Assembly (NCBI GenBank): GCA_026224775.1 | Contig: JAMFRP010000042.1 | Span: 43,144-107,143 of the forward strand | Length of the DNA: 64,000 nucleotides | Direction: 5' to 3' | Origin: Bacteroidota bacterium | GTDB taxonomy: Bacteria > Bacteroidota > Bacteroidia > Sphingobacteriales > Sphingobacteriaceae | Shown here: in pieces, positions 43,288 to 50,953 of the stretch | Position numbering within the stretch: position 1 is the first letter of the stretch | How the letters are laid out: each line of letters begins with the position of its first letter | Program-made: the position numbers and the translations under genes | Notes under the pieces: model-generated | Told to the model about the DNA's origin: nothing | Database searches by the model: none | Seen by the model: the letters and a program-made list of their open reading frames with translations, nothing else

Positions 43288-44238
43288 ATGACCGAAAAGA
43301 TTTTAGTGATTGGAGCTAACGGCCAAATTGGTACCGAGCTGGTAAACGCCCTGCGTAATGTTTATGGTGCCGGGCAGGTTATCGCTTCGGATATTCACGA
43401 CCCTGCAGATGCTATTAGAGATACCGGTCCGTTTGAGTTTGCGAATGTGCTGGATAAGGATAACCTGCACCACATCTTCCAAAAGCATCAACCCACACAG
43501 GTTTATTTGCTGGCGGCCATACTATCTGCCGTAGGCGAACAAAAACCCAAAATGGCATGGGACCTGAATATGACCGGCCTGATACATGTATTGGATTTAG
43601 CGGTTGAATTTAAGACAGCTAAAGTATTCTGGCCGAGCTCGATAGCTGTTTTCGGTCCACATTCACCGCAATTTGATACCCCGCAGTATTGTGTGATGGA
43701 TCCAAACACGGTTTATGGTTTCAGCAAACTAGCTGGCGAGCGCTGGTGCGAATATTATTTTGCCAAACATGGTTTGGATGTACGTAGTATACGTTATCCC
43801 GGCTTGATCGGCTGGCGGGCAAACCCGGGAGGTGGCACTACTGATTACGCGGTGCATATATTTCATGAAGCTTTGAAAACAGGAAAGTATGAAAGCTTTC
43901 TTTCTGCCGATACGGCTTTGCCAATGATGTATATGGATGATGCCATACGCGCCACACTTGATTTAATGAATGCGCCTGCGGAAAGCTTAACTATCCGTTC
44001 TGCATATAATTTGGCTGGTATTAGTTTTACACCGACACAACTTGCTGAAGAGATCAAAAAAATAATGCCAAATTTTGAGATCAGTTATGCTGAAAATGAC
44101 CCGCGACAGGCGATTGCCGACAGCTGGCCAAAATCAATTGATGACAGCTATGCGCAGAAAGATTGGGGCTGGAAACTGGAATATGACCTGCCCGCAATAA
44201 CTGCCGATATGCTTACAAACCTAAAAAAGATCATTTAA
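43288..44238 (+). CDS. NAD-dependent epimerase/dehydratase family, L-threonine 3-dehydrogenase-like
   Basis: A 316-residue short-chain dehydrogenase with an extended SDR fold. The NAD motif is LVIGANGQIGTEL; the catalytic Ser lies in WPSSIAVFGPH and the Tyr/Lys pair in TVYGFSKLAGE. The block SIRYPGLIGWRANPGGGTTDYAV is typical of the SDR-type L-threonine 3-dehydrogenases of Bacteroidota and archaea, which make 2-amino-3-ketobutyrate. The usual partner, a 2-amino-3-ketobutyrate ligase, is not adjacent. Another epimerase activity is possible but less likely. Confidence 0.85.
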   Translation: MTEKILVIGANGQIGTELVNALRNVYGAGQVIASDIHDPADAIRDTGPFEFANVLDKDNLHHIFQKHQPTQVYLLAAILSAVGEQKPKMAWDLNMTGLIHVLDLAVEFKTAKVFWPSSIAVFGPHSPQFDTPQYCVMDPNTVYGFSKLAGERWCEYYFAKHGLDVRSIRYPGLIGWRANPGGGTTDYAVHIFHEALKTGKYESFLSADTALPMMYMDDAIRATLDLMNAPAESLTIRSAYNLAGISFTPTQLAEEIKKIMPNFEISYAENDPRQAIADSWPKSIDDSYAQKDWGWKLEYDLPAITADMLTNLKKII

Positions 44239-44344
44239 AAGAAAACAAATATTATATTTATCCGATCTGCAATTACAGGCAGTGACTATTACACCCTGAT
44301 TGATGCCATTAACCATAGGCTATCAACCATGAAATAAAGAACAT

Positions 44345-45070
44345 ATGGGAAGAGCATTTGAATTCCGTAAAGAGAGAAAATTTAAGCGTTGGGCCAAAAT
44401 GGCCGTTCAGTTTACCCGTTTAGGTAAAGAAATTGTAATGGCTGTTAAAGCTGGTGGTGGCGATATAAACACTAACTCCCGCCTGCGTACCGCTGTTCAA
44501 AACTCTAAGGCTGTTAATATGCCTAAGGACCGTGTTGAGGCTGCTATAAAGAGAGCTATCAGCAGGGATGAAAAAGATTACGAAGAATTAGTATACGAAG
44601 GTTATGCGCCTTACGGTGTTGCTGTTTTGGTTGAAACCGCTACCGATAATACCAACCGTACCGTTGCAAACGTACGCAGCTACTTTACTAAATATGGCGG
44701 CGCGCTGGGCAAAACCGGATCATTGGATTTTATTTTTACCCGTAAATCGGTATTCACTTTTATACCCGGTGAGCGTGATTTGGAAGAACTGGAATTTGAA
44801 TTGATAGATGCCGGTTTAGAAGATTTGTTTGTGGAGGCTGATGAAGAAGGAAACGATATAGGTGTGATCCATACCGCTTTTGAGGATTTCGGCAAAATGC
44901 AGAAAACGCTTGAAGAGTTAGGTATCGAGGTTAGATCGGCCAAATTAGAGCGTGTTGCCCAATCATTCCACGAAGTTACCGAAGAGCAGGTTGTTGATAT
45001 TATGAAACTGATAGACAGGCTTGAGGAAGATGATGACGTACAAGCGGTTTATCATAATATGGCGGAGTAA
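44345..45070 (+). CDS. yebC: YebC/PmpR family protein
   Basis: A 241-residue cytoplasmic protein. The start MGRAFEFRKERKFKRWAKMA and the blocks GGGDINTNSRLRTAVQNSK, NMPKDRVEAAIKRA and ESNTxxR-like ATDNTNRTVANVR are all present. YebC proteins have been described as transcription regulators, and recently as factors that help ribosomes pass proline stretches. It is a single gene followed by a CTCCCC-type repeat. Confidence 0.93.
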   Translation: MGRAFEFRKERKFKRWAKMAVQFTRLGKEIVMAVKAGGGDINTNSRLRTAVQNSKAVNMPKDRVEAAIKRAISRDEKDYEELVYEGYAPYGVAVLVETATDNTNRTVANVRSYFTKYGGALGKTGSLDFIFTRKSVFTFIPGERDLEELEFELIDAGLEDLFVEADEEGNDIGVIHTAFEDFGKMQKTLEELGIEVRSAKLERVAQSFHEVTEEQVVDIMKLIDRLEEDDDVQAVYHNMAE

Positions 45071-45072
45071 AA

Positions 45073-45160
45073 GCCCCACCCAAACCCTCCCCGGTAGGGA
45101 GGGCTTTATATTAATAAACATTTAAAAGTCTCCCCTACCGGGGGAGATTTAGAGGGGGTT
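45073..45160. repeat. CTCCCC/GGGGAG palindromic repeat, copy 2
   Basis: Begins GCCCCACCCAAACCCTCCCCGG and ends CCGGGGGAGATTTAGAGGGGG. Same layout as 33161-33240, with a similar A/T-rich centre. It fills the gap between yebC and the DUF2442 gene. Confidence 0.7.
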
Positions 45161-45163
45161 TAT

Positions 45164-45379
45164 ATGCCACTATTCACATCGCGTAAGCAAGGAAAAAAAG
45201 TTAAGGTAACATTTGCCGATGGCCTGCTTTTTGTTGAAAAAGAAAATGGTAAACAACAGGCATTCCCGTTGGAATGGTACCCTGCTTTACAAAACGCGAC
45301 TGAGGAAGAGCTACAAGATTGGGACCAAACCGACAAAAGCATCCATTTTAATGCCCTTGATGTGGATATACCATTATAG
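45164..45379 (+). CDS. DUF2442 family small protein
   Basis: A 71-residue protein with a DUF2442-like pattern: KVTFADGLLFVEKENGKQQAFPLEWYPAL, then FNALDVDIPL. The family is small, cytoplasmic and of unknown function; it is often next to DUF4160 genes or in toxin-antitoxin-like pairs, but neither is visible here. The gene starts just after the repeat and is followed after 80 bp by the tandem-repeat protein. Confidence 0.7.
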   Translation: MPLFTSRKQGKKVKVTFADGLLFVEKENGKQQAFPLEWYPALQNATEEELQDWDQTDKSIHFNALDVDIPL

Positions 45380-45455
45380 ATGTGAGATTGGAGATGTGAG
45401 ATTGGAGATTAAAAACTACCTGTCTCATATCTCAAATCTCATATCTCAAATCTGA
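45380..45455. repeat. Short-period inverted repeat of GAGATGTGAGATTG words
   Basis: GATGTGAGATTGGAGATGTGAG lies at the left, and CTCATATCTCAAATCTCATATCTC at the right. The two halves can pair. Similar in style but not in sequence to 11973-12069. Confidence 0.5.
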
Positions 45456-45459
45456 GAAT

Positions 45460-46347
45460 ATGGAATTTGAAGAGTTTTTCAAAAAGAAGAGAATTGACAT
45501 GATTGCGCTGAAACAGGTGCAGTCTGCTTTATTTTCTGAATTTGAAACGCACTTTACCCAGATGGGCGAAAAAAGCTTTGATCATACCAAAAAATACTGG
45601 TTCAATAAATTAAGGCGCGAATTCCCCTTAGCTGTTGAGCCAAAAACCGAAAAGGTTAGAATTGATAACCCATTAGCGGAACAAACCATAACCGAAAGCC
45701 TGATTGAGGAAACCGCACCGGCACCAAAATTAGGTTTTACACCAAAATTCCGAGCATCTGCGCCACCAAAACCGGCAACTGAAACTCCCGTTGAAGAAAA
45801 AACACCAGAGGATGTACCAGTTACACCTGCACCTAAACTAGGTTTCACACCAAAATTTAGAGCGGCATCACCACCGAAATCGGCAACCGAACCATTGGCA
45901 GAAGAAAAACCTGCAGAAGCGACAAATACACCTGCACCAAAATTAGGTTTTACGCCTAAGTTTAAAGCGGCTTCTCCACCAAAATCTGTTACGGAGGAAA
46001 TGCCTGTCAACGAAAAACCAGCTGAACCAGTTGCGGCTCCTGTACCAAAACTAGGTTTCACGCCTAAATTTAAAGCATCTGCACCACCAAAACCGATAAT
46101 GGAGGAAGAAACATCCGCCGGGGAAAAACCAGCTGAGCCTATTTCGGCTCCTGCACCTAAATTAGGTTTTACGCCTAAATTTAAAGCGGCTAATATGCCT
46201 AAGTCTGAGGCAAATGATGTTCCAGCGCCCGAACCAACAACTGAAGAAAATACCCCACAACCGCCTGCTGAGGAAACTGCACCAAAACCAGCTTACCAGC
46301 CACGTTTTAAAATGCAGAACCTTCCGAAAAAAAAAGAGGAAGAATAG
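45460..46347 (+). CDS. Tandem-repeat protein with LGFTPKF units
   Basis: A 295-residue cytoplasmic protein. Residues 1-70 are a small charged helical region (MEFEEFFKKKRIDMIALKQ). From residue 89 there are five repeats of 35-37 residues each starting PKLGFTPKF(R/K)A and continuing with Pro, Ala, Glu and Lys; they start at about residues 89, 125, 160, 197 and 233, and a degenerate sixth near 275 (PKPAYQPRFK) ends the protein. The repeats are likely disordered. No family is recognised. The head may bind a partner and the tail may be a spacer, but this is inference. Confidence 0.7.
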   Translation: MEFEEFFKKKRIDMIALKQVQSALFSEFETHFTQMGEKSFDHTKKYWFNKLRREFPLAVEPKTEKVRIDNPLAEQTITESLIEETAPAPKLGFTPKFRASAPPKPATETPVEEKTPEDVPVTPAPKLGFTPKFRAASPPKSATEPLAEEKPAEATNTPAPKLGFTPKFKAASPPKSVTEEMPVNEKPAEPVAAPVPKLGFTPKFKASAPPKPIMEEETSAGEKPAEPISAPAPKLGFTPKFKAANMPKSEANDVPAPEPTTEENTPQPPAEETAPKPAYQPRFKMQNLPKKKEEE

Positions 46348-46367
46348 TACTTACTTCCAATAACCAT

Positions 46368-46456
46368 TTGTCATTCTGAACGCAGTGAAGAATCTATCCG
46401 CCAATACAAAACGGTGAGCAAAGTTCTGAGATTCTTCACTGCGTTCAGAATGACAA
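46368..46456. repeat. TGTCAT/ATGACA palindromic repeat, copy 6
   Basis: Arms TTGTCATTCTGAACGCAGTG and CACTGCGTTCAGAATGACAA pair over 28 bp. The gap between the tandem-repeat protein and the DUF1223 gene contains only this and AT-rich sequence. Confidence 0.75.
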
Positions 46457-46596
46457 TTATAGATAAGTAGACTTACCAGGTTTAACCATACCTCCCATGT
46501 GCAAATAAAGCTTTATTCACCCCCAAAAAAACTTTAACTTTATTGTAAGGATTCTATTCTACTGCCGACTAACCAATAATTCTAAATCAGATTAAA

Positions 46597-47358
46597 ATGA
46601 AGTCGATCAAAATATTAACCATGACCGCAACAGTGGTTATTTTAGCGTTAAGCTCGTTTACTTATAAACACAACAACAAACTAAGCGTTACCGATAAGGG
46701 CTTTGCGGTTGTGGAGCTATTCACTTCCGAAGGCTGCTCCAGCTGCCCGCCTGCTGATGCGGTGGTTGCAAAAATTGAGAAAGAAAGCGTTGGCAAACCT
46801 ATTTATATTCTTGCTTTTCATGTTGATTATTGGAACCGTTTGGGATGGAAGGATGCTTTTAGCAGCGCTGCTTATTCACAAAGGCAAAACCAGTACGCGC
46901 GTTGGTTAAACTTATCGTCGGTTTATACTCCACAAATTGTTGTAAATGGCCGCACCGAGTTTGTAGGTTCAGAAGAAGGTACTTTGCGTAACGCTATTAA
47001 AACAAATCTGACCAGGAATGCCTTAGCTCAAATTAGCATAAGCGATATCAAGATCAACCAAAATAAAGCTGAATTACAGTATCAAACACAAGGGGAAACC
47101 GCTAATTCTGTTTTATTGCTGGCTGTGGTGCAAAAATCGGCACAAACCAAGGTTGAGCGTGGCGAAAATGCTGGCCATACACTTTCACATGTGCAGATTG
47201 TACGCGGCATAGAAAGCATATCCTTAAAAGGCGATAAAGGTTCAGCAAGCATTGAACTACCAAGGGGTTTTGATATGCACGAATCGGAGATTATTGCTTT
47301 TGTGCAGAACACATCAAACGGAGAGATTACCGGGGCAACAAAAACAGCATTTAATTAA
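46597..47358 (+). CDS. DUF1223 thioredoxin-like secreted protein
   Basis: A 253-residue protein with a hydrophobic N-terminus (about residues 7-20) and a DUF1223 domain. The conserved ELFTSEGCSSCPPAD carries a CxxC pair like thioredoxin (Cys-Ser-Ser-Cys), followed by LAFHVDYWNRLGWKDAF and YTPQIVVNG. The family has no proven function but is often near redox or metalloproteins. Here a cytochrome b and a molybdopterin oxidoreductase follow, 40 bp downstream, which points to a shared redox role. Confidence 0.85.
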   Translation: MKSIKILTMTATVVILALSSFTYKHNNKLSVTDKGFAVVELFTSEGCSSCPPADAVVAKIEKESVGKPIYILAFHVDYWNRLGWKDAFSSAAYSQRQNQYARWLNLSSVYTPQIVVNGRTEFVGSEEGTLRNAIKTNLTRNALAQISISDIKINQNKAELQYQTQGETANSVLLLAVVQKSAQTKVERGENAGHTLSHVQIVRGIESISLKGDKGSASIELPRGFDMHESEIIAFVQNTSNGEITGATKTAFN

Positions 47359-47398
47359 TCCTTTTAAGGTATTTTATCGTAATTAACATCAAGCGTTA

Positions 47399-48076
47399 AT
47401 GAAAACCATCAAAGAAAAACACTCCTTAGTTATGCGGTGGACGCATTGGGTCAACTTTCCGATACTGACCGTGATGATATGGAGCGGCATGCTGATCTAT
47501 TGGGCTAATGATGAATATAAGATCACCATTTTCGGGCATACTTATGTGCGTTTTTTTCCGGATTGGTATTATAACCTGCTGCATATCCCGGCACGGTTAG
47601 CGGAGGGTATGGCATTCCACTTTTTATTTATGTGGTTTTTTACACTGAACGGGATATTTTACGTGGCATACACTATCATTTCAGGTGCGTGGCGCGAGTT
47701 GGTTCCGCAGAAAAAATCATGGAAAGAGGCATGGCTGGTTTTATTGCACGATCTGCACATCCGCAAAATGGCGCCTCCGCAAAATAAATATAACGCCGCG
47801 CAACGCATAGCTTATACCGCTATAATTGTGATGGGTATCGGATCGGTAGTTACAGGCCTGGCCATTTACAAACCTGTACAGTTTTATTATTTAACGTGGA
47901 TTTGCGGCGGTTATCATTTTGCCAGGATCATCCATTTCGCCTTGACATTGGGCTATGTATTTTTCTTTTTGATACATGTAGTGCAGGTAGTTATAGCCGG
48001 ATGGAATAACTTCAGGTCGGTAATTTCCGGCTTTGAGGTAGTGAATGAAGAACCTAAAACAGTAACAAAAGAATGA
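47399..48076 (+). CDS. Cytochrome b/b6-domain membrane protein
   Basis: A 225-residue inner-membrane protein with four hydrophobic helices and histidines placed for heme: His in VMRWTHWVNFP, HFLFMWFF and the late ARIIHFALTLGYVFFFLIHVVQV. This is the pattern of the formate dehydrogenase/Ni-Fe hydrogenase/thiosulfate reductase b-type cytochromes. Its stop overlaps the molybdopterin gene start by 4 bp (ATGA), so they are translationally coupled. It should pass electrons between the quinone pool and that enzyme. Confidence 0.87.
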   Translation: MKTIKEKHSLVMRWTHWVNFPILTVMIWSGMLIYWANDEYKITIFGHTYVRFFPDWYYNLLHIPARLAEGMAFHFLFMWFFTLNGIFYVAYTIISGAWRELVPQKKSWKEAWLVLLHDLHIRKMAPPQNKYNAAQRIAYTAIIVMGIGSVVTGLAIYKPVQFYYLTWICGGYHFARIIHFALTLGYVFFFLIHVVQVVIAGWNNFRSVISGFEVVNEEPKTVTKE

Positions 48077-48861
48077 GCAATCCGGAAAAAAATAAACAAC
48101 CAGATACCGGGGCAGCTGTACAAAAGCAGATCAACCGGCGTAATTTTATTTCCTTTGGCACCTTCGCGGTTTTAGGCGTGGCCGCTTTTGGCGGATGGAA
48201 ATCGCTTTACAACTCAGCCATTGAAACTACAGGTATTACCGGCGGCGCGCATAAACCTTTGCGCCGCGCGCTGAATAAGAGTGAATTATTTTTCAGGAAT
48301 TTCTTCAGCAATAATCACCTGGTTAAAACCTATCCAAAATCAATGGCAGCCAAAAAGGTGCGGCAGAATACCAGCATAGGTGCCGATAGTAAACTTGATG
48401 CTGATAACTGGAGATTGCAGGTTAAAAAGCTATCGGGCGAGCTGTTAGCAATAACCCTTGACGAGATAAAAGCCCTACCTAAAACTGAGCTTATTTTCGA
48501 TTTTAAATGTGTTGAAGGCTGGGATCAGATACAACATTGGGGCGGTGTGCGCTTTGTTGATTTTGTAGAGCACTTTGGACTACAGCCAGAAACAAGACTG
48601 AACTATGTGGGCATGGAAACACCCGACAAAGGCTACTACATTGGTTTGGATATGGATAGCGCCATGCATCCTCAAACCATACTGGCATATGAGATGAATG
48701 ACATGCCCTTGCCTGTAGGCCACGGTGCACCTTTGCGGTTAATTATACCGGTAAAATACGGTATCAAAAATTTAAAACGTATAGGCAGCATCAACTTTAG
48801 CAACCATCGCCCGCATGATTACTGGGCCGAGCAGGGCTATGATTATTATTCGGGCTTGTAA
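48073..48861 (+). CDS. Molybdopterin-dependent oxidoreductase (sulfite oxidase/MsrP-like)
   Basis: A 262-residue enzyme with a Tat signal (NRRNFISFG, then a hydrophobic segment to about residue 42). The molybdopterin domain carries Cys146 in DFKCVEGWDQIQHWGG, the usual Mo ligand position, and MNDMPLPVGHGAPLRLIIP, a typical cofactor segment. It should act outside the inner membrane with the cytochrome b encoded upstream as its quinone link. The MsrP-type repair of methionine sulfoxide is one possible job; the true substrate is unknown. Confidence 0.88.
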   Translation: MSNPEKNKQPDTGAAVQKQINRRNFISFGTFAVLGVAAFGGWKSLYNSAIETTGITGGAHKPLRRALNKSELFFRNFFSNNHLVKTYPKSMAAKKVRQNTSIGADSKLDADNWRLQVKKLSGELLAITLDEIKALPKTELIFDFKCVEGWDQIQHWGGVRFVDFVEHFGLQPETRLNYVGMETPDKGYYIGLDMDSAMHPQTILAYEMNDMPLPVGHGAPLRLIIPVKYGIKNLKRIGSINFSNHRPHDYWAEQGYDYYSGL

Positions 48862-48877
48862 GAAGCTATCATCAAAA

Positions 48878-49267
48878 TTATATAAGAGTCAAAACATCAA
48901 TTTCCTTAAAGTGCTGATCCGATGTAAATAGTGGTAAATTATGTTGTGCTGCAATTGCTGCAATCCAAATATCGTTTTCGGGTATTGGGCGGCCCTTAGC
49001 TTTTAACGCTGTTTTAATTTTTCCGTAAAAATCTGCTGTTTCATAATCCACAGATATTACAATACAGTTTTCAAGGAATTGATTAATTTGCTTAATATGC
49101 TTGGGGGAATTTGATGAGCGATAAGCTCCGAAATATAATTCACCAACAGCAATTGATGGGATAAAGATTTCTGAGTATTTAGAAAGGCGCGTTGATGTAT
49201 CGTTATCCTTAAATGTATTTATAATGATACTTGTATCTAACAAACAATTATTTCCAATCATCATCAT
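48878..49267 (-). CDS. VapC-type PIN domain toxin
   Basis: A 129-residue PIN ribonuclease. The acidic site is formed by the Asp in LLDTSIIIN, the Glu in VGELYFGAY, and the Asp residues in PENDIWIAAIA and LFTSDQHF. Three ATGs in a row (49267, 49264, 49261) could start it; all overlap the upstream antitoxin stop by 14-20 bp. VapC toxins cut tRNA or rRNA. The gene pair lies between the molybdo-enzyme and the GPH transporter. Confidence 0.9.
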   Translation of the reverse strand: MMMIGNNCLLDTSIIINTFKDNDTSTRLSKYSEIFIPSIAVGELYFGAYRSSNSPKHIKQINQFLENCIVISVDYETADFYGKIKTALKAKGRPIPENDIWIAAIAAQHNLPLFTSDQHFKEIDVLTLI

Positions 49268-49466
49268 TTATCTGTTCACAACCTTCTTCGATATTGCGTT
49301 CAAGTTCATCAACTTCTTCAGTTGATAGAATCCCAACAAAATTTTTGAAATTGTGGCTACGTAATTTCGACTTAGACAAAACAGTTTCAAGCTCAGCTAA
49401 TATGGCATCACTATCCACTTTTAACAGCGCTTCAATTAAATGAAGTTTTTTAGCTTCTGCATACAT
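49248..49466 (-). CDS. Antitoxin partner of the PIN toxin
   Basis: A 72-residue acidic protein whose gene overlaps the start of the VapC-type toxin. The N-terminus is helical (KLHLIEALLKVDSDAILAELETVLS), the C-terminus is acidic (ELERNIEEGCEQINDDDWK). It has no obvious AbrB, Phd or ribbon-helix-helix DNA-binding motif that I can name, so it is called an antitoxin from its position and overlap. The first part may pair with other antitoxins of the Bacteroidota. Confidence 0.75.
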   Translation of the reverse strand: MYAEAKKLHLIEALLKVDSDAILAELETVLSKSKLRSHNFKNFVGILSTEEVDELERNIEEGCEQINDDDWK

Positions 49467-49579
49467 ATCATTATCTTTTAATCAAAAATACAAAATTACT
49501 ACCAGTTTTAAAACTATGGATTCGGGCTTGTAGCATTCTATCATCAAAATTTCACCATAAATTTCGCATATTGCGGTGA

Positions 49580-50923
49580 ATGCCTGCAGAATACTTCCCT
49601 TTCAGAAAACAGCTAGCTTATGCCTGCGGCATGATCGGGTGGAGCATCATGACGAATATTATCATTGTTATGCTGCCTTACTTTTACCTGCCGCCAAGCA
49701 ATGCGGGTTTAAGGCCGCTTATTCCGCAATTAATGTTGTTTGGGGTATTAAATATCCTGTCGGTTATCGCAGCATCCGGGCGTTTTGTTGATGCTCTTTT
49801 TGATCCTTTTATCGCATCATTAAGTGATAAAAGCGAGAACCCCAAAGGCCGCCGTATCCCGTTTATGAAATGGGCCATACTGCCTGCCATGATCTTTTGT
49901 TTCCTCACCTTTTGTCCGGTTGAAAAAGGTGAAAGTTCCAGAAACGCGATATGGTTAACCTGCACGCTCATTTTGTTTTTCATGAGCGTTACCTCCTACA
50001 TCATCCCTTACAACGCGCTTTTACCGGAACTAACCGAAACCGCATCTGAAAAAGTAAAGCTGTCATCGTTTCAACAAGTTGGTTTTGTATTGGGAATGGT
50101 AATATCCGGCTTCGTAAATAACTATGCCGATTTGGTGCAGAAAATTTTGCATATCATCAGCCGCGATTCAGCGGTTCAGTACACCATTGGCGGTTTAAGT
50201 TTAGTAGCCGGTTTTTTTATGCTGATACCTGTCTTACTTATCGACGAAAAAAAGTACTCAACCAGCAAGCCGTCTCATTTGCCGCTTTTGCCTGCTATAC
50301 GCAAAACATTCAGCAACCGGAACTTTAAGTATTATCTAATTTCGGATTTCTCTTACTACATGGCGTTGAGTATTATATCCAGCGGCTTGTTATACTTCGT
50401 AACGGTATTGCTTGGCTTGCCTGAATCAGACGGCGGCCCGCTATTAGGCGTAATGGTTTTGGTATCGCTGATGTTTTATCCGCTCATCAATTACTTGTCT
50501 AAAAAGATCGGTAAAAAACCCATTGTGCTTTTTTCCTTTTTCCTGCTATGCATCGCATTTATAGCAATCTATTTCCTTGGAAAATTCCCCATATCGCCTA
50601 CGGCGCAAATTTATTGCTTATTGCTTTTAGCGAGTTTCCCGTTAGCATCTTTGGGTATTTTACCAAACGCCATACTTGCCGAAATAGCCCAGGATGACGC
50701 CATCAAAACCAAAGAAAACCGTGAAGGGATGTTCTTCGCTGTAAAATACCTGTTTGTGAAATTTGGACAAACACTGGGTATAGCCTTATTTGCTTTCCTT
50801 ACCGTTTACGGTAAAGATCCCGGCAATGATTACGGCCTGCGCCTGAATGGTTTATGCGGGTTTGTGCTATGCCTGCTGGCAATGATGTTTTTTAGTAGAT
50901 TTAAAGAGAAACGGCGGGTTTAG
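49580..50923 (+). CDS. GPH family sugar:cation symporter (MFS)
   Basis: A 447-residue inner-membrane transporter with about twelve helices. The start RKQLAYACGMIGWSIMTN, the early loop GRFVDALFDPFIASLSDKS and the GRRIPFMKW motif are typical of the glycoside-pentoside-hexuronide family. It would import a sugar or glycoside with sodium or protons. It is a single gene, 31 bp before the S41 peptidase, which starts a new coding unit. The substrate is unknown. Confidence 0.88.
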   Translation: MPAEYFPFRKQLAYACGMIGWSIMTNIIIVMLPYFYLPPSNAGLRPLIPQLMLFGVLNILSVIAASGRFVDALFDPFIASLSDKSENPKGRRIPFMKWAILPAMIFCFLTFCPVEKGESSRNAIWLTCTLILFFMSVTSYIIPYNALLPELTETASEKVKLSSFQQVGFVLGMVISGFVNNYADLVQKILHIISRDSAVQYTIGGLSLVAGFFMLIPVLLIDEKKYSTSKPSHLPLLPAIRKTFSNRNFKYYLISDFSYYMALSIISSGLLYFVTVLLGLPESDGGPLLGVMVLVSLMFYPLINYLSKKIGKKPIVLFSFFLLCIAFIAIYFLGKFPISPTAQIYCLLLLASFPLASLGILPNAILAEIAQDDAIKTKENREGMFFAVKYLFVKFGQTLGIALFAFLTVYGKDPGNDYGLRLNGLCGFVLCLLAMMFFSRFKEKRRV

Positions 50924-50953
50924 TGCGTAACAATTAACCGAAAACTAATCGTA

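Noticed and set aside
45582..46061. A 159-residue Gly/Phe-rich antisense frame
   Set aside because: It arises from the complement of the LGFTPKF repeats; its periodicity is that of the real gene.
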